Shown here piece after piece: positions 23,301 to 33,624 of a stretch of 64,000 nt of DNA. The notes under the pieces were generated by a model. That model did no database searches and was not told where the DNA came from. It was given only the letters and a program-made list of their open reading frames with translations. The position numbers and the translations under genes were made by a program. Source of the DNA: Schizophyllum amplum (Eukaryota; Basidiomycota; Agaricomycetes; Agaricales; Schizophyllaceae); contig VDMD01000053.1 of NCBI GenBank assembly GCA_007026445.1, positions 62,001 through 126,000 of the forward strand, read 5' to 3'. Position 1 is the first letter of the stretch; each line of letters opens with the position of its first letter.

Positions 23301-24134
23301 CCCCGCGCTGGTTGAATTTCTCCGCGTAGTGCATCTTGTCCGTCGTCTCGTCGCCCGAGCAGAGGAGGTGGGTGACGTCGACGGGGCGTTGGAGTTCTTT
23401 GCGGTAGGCCCCGCCGTGTGCGGTGACGAGCTTGTTGATCTCGACGCGGCGGTCGATGTTTTCGATGCCGGAGATGCAGAGGACGATGGAGGTGAAGATG
23501 GGGTGGCGGTGGGCGGGCATGCTCTGTATGAGTTGGTTAGCGGGTGTTAGAGGGAGGGTACACGGGTCACGCACCTCTTCCGGGTCCACGTCGTCGCCCC
23601 GGAGCCAGACTTCGTAGTTCTCGGTGATGAACGAGGGCTTGAGGATGGGTATCTTACGCTCCAATGCGCACTGAGCGGAATTCTATGGTGAGCGACATGC
23701 AGACATCGGGGTCGACCAGCCTCTTACCGTGTACTTCGCGCCGCCATGATCGGAGGCGATGAGGTGGGTGACAAGGTCTGTAAAGGCTAACGATGCTTTC
23801 CCGCCGAGTTCCATGGCTTTCTTGAACAGCGACATCTACATGCTGGTCGTCAGTCGCGTCTCCCATACCCCTCGCCGACCACGCACCTTGTCCAATGTGC
23901 CCGTGGCACAGAACATCATTCCCGAGAATGGACGCGGACATGAGTCCTGTATGGGCCCATCTTCGCTGCCCGGCGGTTGCGTCTCCTGCACCCAGCATTC
24001 GGGACTCTTGGGTGGCTGAGGAGCAGCTGGCCGTAGTTTGACGTTCGGCACCTAGACGCACAGAATGTTAGTTACAGCGAGCAGGCATGCGTTGCCTTAC
24101 TCGCCTTATGCGACTTGTTCCCCCGCCGCGACAT
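20355..24134 (-). CDS. Rad4/Dpb11/TopBP1-type scaffold with four BRCT domains
   Basis: Proposed exons: 24,105-24,134; 23,887-24,051; 23,728-23,835; 23,575-23,682; 21,992-23,523; 21,752-21,882; 21,619-21,699; 21,345-21,566; 20,355-21,292 (about 1,104 residues). BRCT1 lies at about 48-135 (FSGMMFCATGTL, VTHLIASDHGGAKY) and BRCT2 at about 142-235 (CISGIENIDR, VTHLLCSGDETTDK, WEEWFWDCLEFG). BRCT3 lies at about 592-690 (GGVVCAEFDAEADYVIV, CWVEKCVYEKRV) and BRCT4 at about 693-790 (FSGLDQAEACWIRRLLKAFG, THLLCPSRTGKKFEKA, VDMEWLRAIA). The 2+2 layout with a basic Ser-rich tail matches the scaffold that links replication initiation to the ATR/Rad3 checkpoint in the nucleus. The linker carries in-frame 24-nt repeats (VASGSRQx). 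Intron 1 needs either a GC donor (AAG|GCGAGT) or a longer GT-AG alternative starting at 24,100, so the first 15 residues are uncertain. Confidence 0.88.
21895..21972. repeat. 18-19-bp tandem repeat inside an intron of the BRCT gene
   Basis: Four copies of a unit around CCATAGTCTGGCC(C)ATCCT lie within the intron 21,883-21,991. At 109 nt this intron is about twice the size of the other introns of the gene. Confidence 0.85.
22165..22385. repeat. 24-bp coding minisatellite in the BRCT-protein linker
   Basis: About nine copies of a 24-bp unit. In the - strand reading frame each copy encodes eight residues of the type SRQxVASG. The unit length preserves frame and substitutions are mainly at x. 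Two shorter 24-bp arrays lie in the same exon, at about 22,475-22,535 (VGREPARV) and about 22,735-22,850 (DVGEGRAR). Confidence 0.88.
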
Positions 24135-24307
24135 TGGAAGGCGCGCTCTACGCGAAGATGACAGTCAGAAATATTGATGATCGGTTGAGGGTAGGCCATG
24201 TCGCGTCTCATCAACAAGAGCCACGTGCGCGCGTGTGTCACGCGTGCCTCATGTTGGACTTCCACTGCGCGCACGCTCACATCATCGAAGCTTTCCCGGT
24301 GCTTGGC

Positions 24308-24763
24308 CTATGCTTTGACTGTCCACAATCCATATATCAATCCTCTCAGTATGTAAGAACCACTAGATACGGAGAAGGCCGCATACGGAAAAAGAGTCTC
24401 ATACGCCTGCCCCGCGATTCCAGGCTTATTGACTCGAATGCCATACAGAGAGCTCCGCACAGACACCATTGGTGACACGGCCATACCAGAGACGCCGTTT
24501 GTAAGCGCGTACGACTCGGATGTCGTAGACGCAGACCCCACCCAAGCCTCATTCTGATCGTTGTCGTCCATCCGTGCCATGGACAAGGCTGTTCTCATGC
24601 TCAGGGTACCGAGAATCGCGAACGTGCGTGTGGTCGGGCGCGAGAGATCCTGAGGCATAGAGCGAGATGCCACAGACGAGGCGCAAGACGTCGACGACAT
24701 CTTCGACGGGAATGCAAGCGTGTGGACAGGTGGGCAAACAACGCGGCAAGGGAGTGAGGGCAA
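24308..24763 (-). CDS. Possible small hypothetical gene
   Basis: An open - strand frame of 152 codons; the likeliest in-frame ATG gives MSSTSCASSVASRSMPQ. It is Ser-rich with the segment SMARMDDNDQNEAWVG and ends GLIYGLWTVKA. A second open frame overlaps it on the same strand. There is no domain, no conserved neighbour and no clear splice partner, so it may be non-coding. Confidence 0.2.
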   Translation of the reverse strand: MPSLPCRVVCPPVHTLAFPSKMSSTSCASSVASRSMPQDLSRPTTRTFAILGTLSMRTALSMARMDDNDQNEAWVGSASTTSESYALTNGVSGMAVSPMVSVRSSLYGIRVNKPGIAGQAYETLFPYAAFSVSSGSYILRGLIYGLWTVKA

Positions 24764-25220
24764 ACACCGTCGTCAGATCAGCGGTTCTCAACGCATAGCC
24801 CTGCTGGCATTTAGATCGTAGATCAAGTTCAGAGCGTAGCGTACGCACCAGTATACGAGCACGTACGTCCCACGAACGTACTCCGCTGATCATCCTCGCG
24901 TCAAGCGTCGAGTCGGGGTGAATGAGCGCCCATGATGGCCTTGATAACCTTGTAGCGAGCCCAGCTGGCGGATGTTAAAGTTAAAGCGTATCATACCCAG
25001 CGATGGAGGAGGGAAGCTAGCAGAACAGATCTATGTAGTTTGCAGGCGGATAGCAGCACGGCAGGAAATTGGGTCGGGTTATTCGTAGCATGCAGGCCGC
25101 GGGGCGTCAGGCAGTCGAGGGTAGCAAGCAGGGGGGCAAGCAGGCCAGACACGGGGGCGCGCTCATCGCAGGCTCATCGTGGCGGAGGACAACAAGCTGA
25201 GGCTAAGTAGCAAGCGCCGA
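24764..25220. other. Intergenic spacer, no gene recognised
   Basis: Unique DNA leading into the second minisatellite island. A few weak repeats of GGGGCAAGCAGG appear near 25,125. Confidence 0.4.
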
Positions 25221-25224
25221 ATCA

Positions 25225-25435
25225 GGCCGGTCCGCCGTCCCCCGGCCTCACTTGAGGGCCGGCTTTTGCTCGCGGAACGTCTTACTCGATGCTCGCGGAA
25301 CCTCTCTCTCGATGCTCGCGGAACCTCTCTCTCGATACTCGCTGAACGTCTTCAGCGATGCTCGCCGACCTCTTCCTCGATGCTCGCGGGACCTCTCTCT
25401 CGATGCTCGCTGCCGTGTCGTCGAAGCCCTCAAAC
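25225..25435. repeat. 23-24-bp minisatellite (CGATGCTCGCGGAACCTCTC)
   Basis: About eight degenerate copies of a unit around CGATGCTCGCGGAACCTCTC. Confidence 0.88.
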
Positions 25436-25619
25436 GAACCCAAGGACCCTCACGACCAAGATGTCCTAGCGACACGCGCCTCAAGTCCGATGTCTGAGTC
25501 CATCGCCGGGTACTACATTCATGCCTTACGCTGGCTGCCCTCGAGCGACACAGGCTGCCCTCGAGCGACGCAGGCTCACTTGTATGCTGTCGTATACGGC
25601 GGATGCATCGCAGGTGTGA

Positions 25620-25830
25620 ACTGACGAAGAAACTATACGCGGGCGAAGGGACGATACGCGGGCGAAGGGACGATACGCGGGCGAAGGGACGATACGCGGG
25701 CGAAGGGACGATACGCAGTCGAAGCGACGATGAGCGGCGCACGAAGGGATGATGACCAGTTGAAGCGACAATACGCAGTCGAAGGACCGACGTGCGCACG
25801 AAGGGACGCTGAGCGCACGAAGGGACCCAA
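25620..25830. repeat. 19-bp minisatellite (ACGATACGCGGGCGAAGGG)
   Basis: Five nearly perfect copies at 25,635-25,720 are followed by several diverged ones (ACGATGAGCGGCGCACGAAGG and similar). Confidence 0.9.
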
Positions 25831-25904
25831 CGGAATGGAATGGTGCGTTCACCGTGCGAGCAGACCGCGCGCGATGACTGACTGTCCTGCAGGGCTCAAG
25901 CGTT

Positions 25905-26115
25905 CTTGCTTCTCGAGGACTCGTGCGCTCCGTCCCCTGAGGACTCATGTGCTCTTGTCCCCTGAGGACTCATACGCTCCGTCCCCTGAGGACTCGTGCG
26001 CTCCGTCCCCTGAGGACTCGTGCGCTCCGTCCCCTGAGGACTCATACTCTCCGTCCTCTGAGGACTCATGCGCTCCGTTCCCAAGGACTCATGCCCTCTT
26101 GTCCCTCGAGGAGTC
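25905..26115. repeat. 24-bp minisatellite (GTCCCCTGAGGACTCGTGCG)
   Basis: About eight copies of a unit around CCCCTGAGGACTCGTGCGCT. Each contains the palindromic core CCTGAGG. Confidence 0.92.
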
Positions 26116-26164
26116 ATGCCCCCCCTTCCTCCCTCAAAAACTGCAACGTGCTACGCCCATTGTG

Positions 26165-26475
26165 TCTGCGCGGACGGATGGAACGTCTGGCCTGCCTGGA
26201 CGGATGGAACGTCTGGCCTGCCTGGACGAATGGAACGTCTGGCCTGCCCGGATGTATGGCGCGCTGAACGAGGGGGAAGGAACATTCTTCACCGATCGGG
26301 CGAAAGGAACATTCTTCACCGATCGGGCGAAAGGAACACTCCTCACCGACGATGCGAAAGGTCATCGGCGCACAAGAACATTGGGACGCACAAGGACATC
26401 GGGCGCACAAGGACATCGGGCGCGCGAGGACATGGGGCACTCAAAAACACCGGGCGCACAAGAATATCGTCAAGC
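26165..26475. repeat. Three consecutive minisatellites (26, 27 and about 17 bp)
   Basis: 26,170-26,250: a 26-bp unit around GGATGGAACGTCTGGCCTGC, three copies. 26,280-26,350: a 27-bp unit around GGCGAAAGGAACATTCTTCA, nearly three copies. 26,375-26,470: units around GCACAAGGACATCGGGC, about five copies. Confidence 0.9.
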
Positions 26476-26544
26476 GCACCATCATCTAAAACTTCATCCC
26501 ACCCGGACGGAGGAGGCGATGCTTTGCGACCTTCGGGTTGGCCT

Positions 26545-26665
26545 GTCGAACGCGCTGGACTGACGAACGCGCTGGACTGTCGAACGCGCTGGACTGTCGA
26601 ACGTGCTGGACTGACGAACGCGCTGGACTGTCGAACGCGCTGGACTGTTGAACGCACTGAAGTGC
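26545..26665. repeat. 17-bp minisatellite (GAACGCGCTGGACTGTC)
   Basis: Seven copies, with ACTGTC and ACTGAC variants alternating in blocks. Confidence 0.93.
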
Positions 26666-26859
26666 TATGTTGGTCCATGTTGTGCTGGTCGAACGACAGG
26701 TGCGCACACGCCTTGCCTTGCGGTACTCACATATCCTACAGTGAAGGTCGCGCCCGCGCAGATTCACAAAACGTCCCTTCCAAGGGGGAAGACCTCCATG
26801 CGGAGGGAAAAGACGTTCCTTCGAAGGGATTTCGCTACGGGAGCCGGTCTATTGCGAGC

Positions 26860-28214
26860 GGTCGCTTCGTCGTCGTTAACGGAGGTCTCGTTGTCGTCAC
26901 GGAGATCTCGTCGTCGCGAATGTCGCCCCGTCGTCGTTCGTGGCCGTCCTGGATGACGGCCGCGGAGGCGTCCCGGATGGTGGGATGGATCGTCGTACTG
27001 CACGTGTAGGTACCTCTATCTCGTTTTGTCAGTCTTGCCCTGTTATGTCCCGTACGTACCTTCTGCCTGCTTCCAATATAGCACGATCTTCGTCTCCTCT
27101 TGGTGTTTTTGAACGGGGTCGTTGTTTCTTTCGTCCCTCTCGCCGTCGTCGTACCTCTCGTCGTCGTCGCCCTCGCCGTCGTCGCCGTACCTCTCGTTGT
27201 TGGCTTCCCTCACGCCCGTCGTCGTCTTGAATCTTCTCGTTGTCCTTTTGGCGCGTTCGCGGTACAGCTCGTCGTCAGGTCGCGGAGAGTTGGACTCACA
27301 CCGCAGGTAAAGTCATGATTCAGTTCGGCCAGCAAGGAGGATGGCTACCAAACTGGTAAGGATTGTGTGTTCTCGAGCCGTCAGAGGCTGATATGACTTC
27401 GTGCTAGGTGCGCATCGAACTAGGGACGCTCATGTTGGGTGCACAGACGCTCACATCGGGTGTACCTCCGTCGATGAGTGTACCGTTCGCGCTTTGGATC
27501 GCGCGTCAGCTAGTATTGTCGACGCGCTGCTGGTGGAGTAGTGCTGCGGCGAGTGCATGCTGTATGTCAGGATGTGGCATATTCATACGATTCATGGAAG
27601 CGCGTCGGCGCCAGGCAGCGCGTATGCAGCCGCTTGGTCGACATCCCGCGCGGTGGCTCCATCGAGGTCATCGTCAATGTCTGATATGCCACGGTGCGCT
27701 ATGGTATGCGATGTCGCTATGACAAGCTTGAACAAGGCTTGACTGTCGGTGGGTAGTCCTGTTCATGAGCAGTGTCCTTCGGTTGACGAGGTACTTCACA
27801 GGTGATAGATAAGCAAGGCTCCCATGCACGGTTGCGCAGAGGTGGCATCCTCTATCTTGAACGTCGGACTCTTGATGAGGGCGCAAGAGACGTGGTAGTA
27901 CGAAGCGAAGGGTCCGTCGCGCTGCTTGTCGGATATGGTGGCATATTGAACTGTGAGTACGTCTGCTTTGTTCGACATTGCAGGCTCACTCAGGCTTTCT
28001 CAGAAGATCAGCGGATCATGGACATGCACTGGCGACGCGAGACGGAGAGGATAGAGTGCACAAAGGGGACCCCTCCAGCCGGTGAGTTCGCACCTTGTCA
28101 ATAAATCGCTATGGGATTTTCTGACCTTCTCATGGGTAGGCTAACATGCTCAAGAAGAATATGATCGATCACAAAGACCGGCGCGAAGCTCTTTAGGGCA
28201 GCGTGATATCTGTG
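26860..28214. other. Gene-poor DNA with CGTCGTCG-rich stretches
   Basis: 26,860-27,210 is rich in CGTCGT and CGTACCTCTCGTC repeats. 27,210-28,214 is unique DNA with short open frames but no recognised domain or convincing exon chain. It probably includes the promoter of the finger-protein gene that starts at 28,215. Confidence 0.4.
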
Positions 28215-30332
28215 ATGGCCGAGGATGTGCTTGAGGGCCGGCCCCGTCGAGCCTCGCAATCGAGATCACGTGCGGTTGACCTGAACGCATCACTCGCGTC
28301 TCTCACATCGTTCGTTCCGTCGCCCTTCCTCATCGTCGATGCATCATGGCCACCCTCGAAATGCAACACTTCCTCTCGACGTATCTATTCGCCAAAAACC
28401 GCCGCAACAATCGTGCAATATCCCAGTCTGACTGACGAGGAGGCGTGCGTTGTATGCTTTCTGCCTTTGAACTGCGGCTGACAGTGATTCGTGCTTCTAG
28501 GCAAGACTTGGTCTTGGATGCTATGACACCGTTTGAGCTGGATACTATGGCCTCGCTGACGAGAGAGGACTACCAGCAAATTCAACGGTACGCAGAGTCT
28601 GGTGGCCAGTGGGCGGTCGTCCCGTGCGTGAACTGTGTTATACCTCCCGTCTCTCTTGCTTACCAGCTTCTGTACAGATCTGGCAAGGACCTCCAGTATG
28701 ATGATCCAGACCTATGCGGCGAGACTGCAACCCAGATTGGTGGCCATGGTCCTGACATAGTCGACGAGCATGTCGAGTTTCATGTCCACAGCGAGCACTA
28801 CATCTCCCAGCGCCAAGACCTCGTGGCATCCTCCGCTGAACAAAGCCTCTACTCATGTCATCAGCTGGCCGACATGACTGCGGCATCGCCCGACGACGAG
28901 ACCCCGTTCATGCATGTTGCAAGCGGTGACAATGCAATCGTGGACCCCGCCCCCTTCGAAGACGATCCGTATGGCAATGTCGCCGCCCAACACATGTCCC
29001 TATCAGCACCCTTGACCTACAATCACTTCACTCCCCAGCCATCCATCCTCTACGCCGGGCACGCCGGTCATCTTTCGAACGGTTCTCATACACGTGACCA
29101 GCACGTGACTTGTACTTCGGCCCCGACCATGGACGGCAAATACCGCGATGACGCCTCTGCGACAATTGGAGCTCACTCCTGGACCTCGGAAGATGCGGCT
29201 GTTCAGGGCTCTGGTGAATCAATGCCCACTACCCTCGCAGTGTCGCAGGTACCAAGCCGGACGCCCGCTCCCGCCCTGTTCCTCTTCGGACAGAACGAGT
29301 CTGCCGACTTCAACTTTCGGCAGGAGGTAGGCGGGGTCGAACCTGCCAGTACTTCTATCGAGATATCTGTCGCCGCCTGCTACAACTTCGGCAAGAATGC
29401 GCCAGCCTTGTTTTACTTTCCGAGCTGAGATGGGCACGGCCGGGCCCTCCGCGTCAATGGCTGAGGCGTTCTATGGCAAATCTTTGACGAGTGCCCACAC
29501 CACCACCGAAGAGGCCAAGCCTCAGGGCACCTACTATGTGCCTGCAGCTGCAGAGAGGATGTGAGCTCTTGCGCTTTGCTTATACCATTGCGCATGCTCA
29601 TGCCTTCTATGCTTTAGTTCTGAGCGATATCTTCGCGGCGCAGAATCTGTTCCCGAGCCTCACCATGCTGACTTCCATGTCCTCCGCCTGGTTGGTCCTG
29701 CTTTCCCGCTGCTGTCTACCGTCGAGTCCAATGCGGTTCCGGGCCGTGAAGAGCCGATCGACATGCCTTCCAGCGCGCAACATCAATCTCTTCATCCCAA
29801 AGAGCGCTTCGCCCCTTGCGGGAAGGTAATGCAGAAATATCGCGCGCTGGCCGGTAAATACGACATCGCAGTCGAGGAGCTGCTGCCGTACCGGGTATAT
29901 CACCAGGTTCGGTGCCAGATCGCGCATCCCGACGGTCTCACAAGCCCATGCATCGGAAGTTCTCACAAATACACCGACCACGCCGCTCTGCGTTCCCATG
30001 TCATAGACTGTGCCAAGAAGGCGGTCCAGGACTCGGATGGCCTCTATACGTGCCTATGGCCTGGGTGCGAGATCAAGTGTTCAAGCAGGAAGCAATTGTG
30101 GGATCATCTGCTGCGCCTGCAGACGCACTTCTGCGCAGAAACGGTGCAATGCCCGTGGTGCGAGATCGAAGCTAACCAGGCGTCCGGCTACATCCCACAT
30201 TTGAAAAGATGCAAGGTCTTTGAAAGGTATATGCATGAGCGTGAAGAGCAGCGCGAGAGCGCAGCGACACAGGCAGCGGCAGCATCTGGAAGCGGGTCGC
30301 AAGAGCCCGCCGTCAACATTCCGTCGCAGTGA
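28215..30332 (+). CDS. Hypothetical protein with C-terminal Cys/His finger motifs
   Basis: Proposed exons 28,215-28,444; 28,501-29,326; 29,406-29,560; 29,618-30,332 keep phase throughout (about 641 residues). A further 54-nt intron, from a GTGCGT donor at about 28,624, may be removed, giving about 623. The N-terminal segment (YPSLTDEEA, then QDLVLDAMTPFELDTMASL) is followed by a long Ser/Thr-rich region. The C-terminus has three Cys/His clusters: CQIAHP...C...H...H...C, then YTCLWPGCEIKC...H...H, then VQCPWCEIEA...H...C. This resembles C2H2 or C2HC fingers of fungal regulators, so nucleic-acid binding is plausible but unproven. The 79-nt intron at 29,327 has a weak donor (GTAGGC). If it is not spliced, the protein stops at 29,428. 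Confidence 0.6.
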
Positions 30333-30628
30333 TCGTCCGACGGTCCCTCTGTCTTTCCTTTGTGCGTGCTCCCATTATACTTCTCGTCTGTTGCCTGATG
30401 AGACTTCAGAGTAGCTTGATCTGTTATCATCAAAATGACAGATCTGGTCTTTGCGGAGAGGGGTTATCGAGTGGAGTGTTCCCTCACTTAGGCGTTATGA
30501 TGCCAGACAAAACGTTTGACGTGAAAAGAATACATATTTCTCAAAGTCAAAGCATATCTAGTACCTATGCACTGTACCTCTCGAGCTGACGCGATGCAAC
30601 TATGGCGTTAGATTACAACGCGTTCGAA

Positions 30629-32808
30629 TCATTCGCGTCGTGGCCCCTTCGGAACTCCCTCTGGCCTTCCGAAAAGGCGCTCCCTACGCGTGAGACTTTC
30701 TTCCATCAGCGTATCATCAGTCTCTGAGCAGTATGTCAGTCTTCGCAAGGGGGCCAATGTGCGTAAGCACTCACTGAACCAACTCTGTGATAGCGACCGA
30801 TATGCCATGTTCAAGTTTGCATGCCCGGCTGACCAGTCCGGGAAGAACAGCATGGGACGTGTGCACCGCCGGCCCCCTTGACGAAAGGCGACGTTGACTA
30901 GAAAAGTCCGGCAGGTCGCGAAATCAAATCCGGGAAACGCCTGCGCACGGTTCGACCATCGCGCGTGCCCGTAGGTCAGGTCTAGGGCAACACTGATACT
31001 GTCTTCGCCTTGAAGCGTGTCTCCCAGTCGTTGGATGATCTCCTTGTAAGCGCCTTCGAGATTCACGCGAGCAATGGCGACGAGGAAAGAAAAGGCTTTA
31101 GCGCTGAGGACTCCTAGTACGGCATTAATACTAGCACGATGCCAAGAGAGGCCTCTCATGTGCTTACCGTGCACTTTAGTGTCGCGATTACATGTCCTTC
31201 GGTGACCTCCATCTACCCAGTGCGCGCGCTGGCACTCGACGGAGCAGTAAAGGACTTCCCCACATATACATGCTCGCATGTCTGTGCTGTCGGGATCCGG
31301 GCACTTGATCGTTCAGCGAATTCTGACAAGAGGAACGTATGCGACAGCTGGGAGGACTAACCTCTCGTCTACCGCAGGTCTGCAGGTCAGCCCACTCGGT
31401 CTGCCATTTGGTGATAAGCGCGAGACGCTGCTCGCAGCTCAAAATGGTGTCCTTGTCTTGCCTGGTGTACTGCAGCTGCGGCATGCGTCGCATCGAAAGT
31501 GTGTTATGGAATCCTCGCAGCGCGGTCGGAGTGGTGAGTGCGCCAGCAACCAAGACCAGCGTTGGGCGTACGACCGCCTCTCCACCAGGAGCTGTACTCA
31601 TGATGCACAAGTCAGGAAAGATTCCGTGGCGGATGGCGGTCGTGACCAGATGCGCGTCCGTTGAGCTCTCCAAGAACTTCTGCAGCAGGTTACACGCGCT
31701 TTCGGCGATATAAGCGCCGCGCAACGGAACTAGACCCGCATGTAAGGCTGCTAGAAGCGACCGTACGATTCTCCTAGGGTATCCGCCTTTGGGGCGCAGT
31801 GCAGGCAGGTCGGCAAGCATGGAGACGAGTTGTACGTGCAGGCTCCATATCTCCTGCTCGCTTGCACTACGCGGTGTGAGCGCGAGGAGGTGGTCGATGT
31901 GCCCGGCGATGATGCGAAAGATACGATCCGGTCGATTAGCCACGGTAGACAGCATGTTGCGCATGACGATTTCACGTGTCGCTTCGACCATGTAGGGAGC
32001 TAGACACGTTTGTATCGCCTCCAGGATGCTGATGAGCAGCTTCCCGGAATTCTCATGCTCGGCGCCGTCTGCTGTAAGGCACAGACCAGGCCAGTAGAGC
32101 CATAGTCTGATGAAAAAGCTAGCAGCGCCGACTTCGGGTAATAGCAGGATGGGCTCGAAGGAGTCGGTGGCTAGGTCGATGAGGGAAAAGACGATGGCGT
32201 CGATAGACGGGCAAGCGAAGTGATGTAAGAAAAAATCGCGGTCTGCAAGGTCGACTTCGGCGGGCTCAAATTCGCGATTGGGAGTAGACATGTACTCAAG
32301 CCATTTGAAGACGTGAGTCCATATACTGTCGTCCGTCCACAGGTTGGCCAAGTTGGGCCGATCGGAGAGACTGCGCAGACCCGTAACACACATGATACCG
32401 TCTACCACGTCCGCATAGGTCGGATCTTTCCAGAAGCCTGTGTACGATAGCACGTCTGGGGAGGGCGGTTCGTAGCGCAGAATGCGCAATGGGTCGTGCC
32501 TCTTAAGAATCGCCAGTATGATGGCGATGTCGGCTTTAGCGCGAGTGTGTAGTGTGAGTGTCGAGCCGTTCTCTTCGATGGCGAAGACATTCTGTATGAC
32601 CTGGAGCATCCGCTGTAGGTTCGCATCACGGGGAATACGCGCATGATATCTGGCGTGGACGAAGTTAGACAGGCCGAGAGTTTGCGCAGAGGAGAGGTTT
32701 GCTATTGCGTGAGTGTACTCACTTCAGCTGCGGTTCACGCATTTGAGCGACAGAGGTGACTATCCACTTTGGGATGTCGCGGACGCTATGGGTAGCTCCT
32801 ACACGGAT
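30629..32808 (-). CDS. MYND zinc-finger protein (5' end not resolved)
   Basis: Exons 32,723-32,808; 31,362-32,649; 31,168-31,303; 30,775-31,113; 30,629-30,723 give 1,944 coding nt in frame. The first readable residues are IRVGATHSVRDIPKWIV after an acceptor at 32,809; the exon with the start codon was not identified. About 430 helical residues precede the finger, which spans the third intron: TCGRRE then CPDP, ACICGEVLYCSVECQRAHW, and HRRTC. These supply the seven Cys and one His of a MYND domain, normally a protein-interaction module that binds Pro-rich peptides. Such long uncharacterised MYND proteins are numerous in Agaricomycetes. The last exon and its flank are copied at 33,080-33,225. 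Confidence 0.78.
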
Positions 32809-33079
32809 CTAAGGATTGTTGACATGTCAGTCTTGCAACGGGCGGCGCGCGCTTTTTTTCTTCAAACTCACTGCGGTGGGCGACAGTAAAATATACAAGC
32901 TCTACTGCCCGTACAGCGTAGGACACGCAGGTCGCGTAGCGTGCGGCCGCTGGTGGAGGCAAGTTTGAGTTATTTCGGCACGCCGCCACAAACAATGCAG
33001 ATAGGGGCTGGACGTGGTCACATGATATAACTCCTGACGCGATCTAAGTAGTACTACCTATCCCGGTCCGATACAACTC

Positions 33080-33225
33080 TATGGCGTTTGATTACAACGC
33101 GTTCCAATCATTCACAGTGTGGCCCTTTCGCAACTCCCTCTGGCCTTCCGAAGAGGCTCTCCCTACGCGTGAGACTCTCCTCAACCGGCGTATCGTCAGT
33201 CTCTGAGCATTACATGTCAATCATC
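33080..33225 (-). pseudogene. Duplicated 3' end of the MYND gene
   Basis: About 140 bp starting CTATGGCGTTTGATTACAAC match 30,601-30,740 (CTATGGCGTTAGATTACAAC) with scattered substitutions. They cover the last exon, including the region of the stop codon, and run into the last intron. The rest of the gene is absent, so this is a fragment in direct orientation about 2.5 kb away. Confidence 0.85.
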
Positions 33226-33264
33226 GCCATTTTCGTCACAGGCATTGAGATCTTTGACTTGAGA

Positions 33265-33390
33265 GCACTGGAAGTCAAAGACAAGATGCGAAAAGCACTG
33301 GAGGTCAAAGACAAGATGCGAAAAGCACTGGAGGTCAAAGACAAGATGCGCAAAGCAATGGAGGTCAAAGACAAGATGCGCAAAAAGAGC
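33265..33390. repeat. 30-bp tandem repeat, four copies, frame-preserving
   Basis: The unit begins GCACTGGAGGTCAAAGACAA and ends GATGCGAAAA. On the + strand one frame reads ALEVKDKMRK four times and ends KKSSQ-stop, within a 103-codon open frame that starts in the duplicated MYND fragment. Whether it is translated is unknown. Confidence 0.9.
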
Positions 33391-33409
33391 TCACAGTGAG
33401 CAAAAGATT

Positions 33410-33506
33410 ACACCCAAGGGGAGTCGAACCCCTGCCGCTTGCTGACGTAAGCACACGTGATGCGTAACGTGGAAGGCAAGCATGATAACCGCTTCACCAT
33501 TGGTGT
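33410..33506 (-). tRNA. tRNA-Gly (anticodon TCC) with a 26-nt intron
   Basis: Read from 33,506 downwards: acceptor ACACCAA pairs with TGGGTGT, with one A6-G67 mismatch. The D arm is GTGA...TCAT. The anticodon stem CTTGC/GCAAG is perfect once 26 nt (33,444-33,469) are removed after position 37. The T arm is AGGGG-TTCGACT-CCCCT. The anticodon TCC lies at 33,471-33,473. The TGGTGAAGCGGTTATCAT and CCTTCCA segments are typical of eukaryotic tRNA-Gly(TCC). The A1-U72 end pair is unusual for tRNA-Gly, which normally has G1-C72. Together with the mismatch this leaves some doubt about function. The variable loop is four nucleotides. Confidence 0.8.
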
Positions 33507-33624
33507 TGTGAATGTATGAACCGGACACAATACTTAGCAGCCCCGTTAATCGGTGAGGCCTGAGGCACAGGTCGGCTCGAGGGCCGAAATGCCTCGTTCT
33601 CCTTCACACTGTTCCACAACCACC

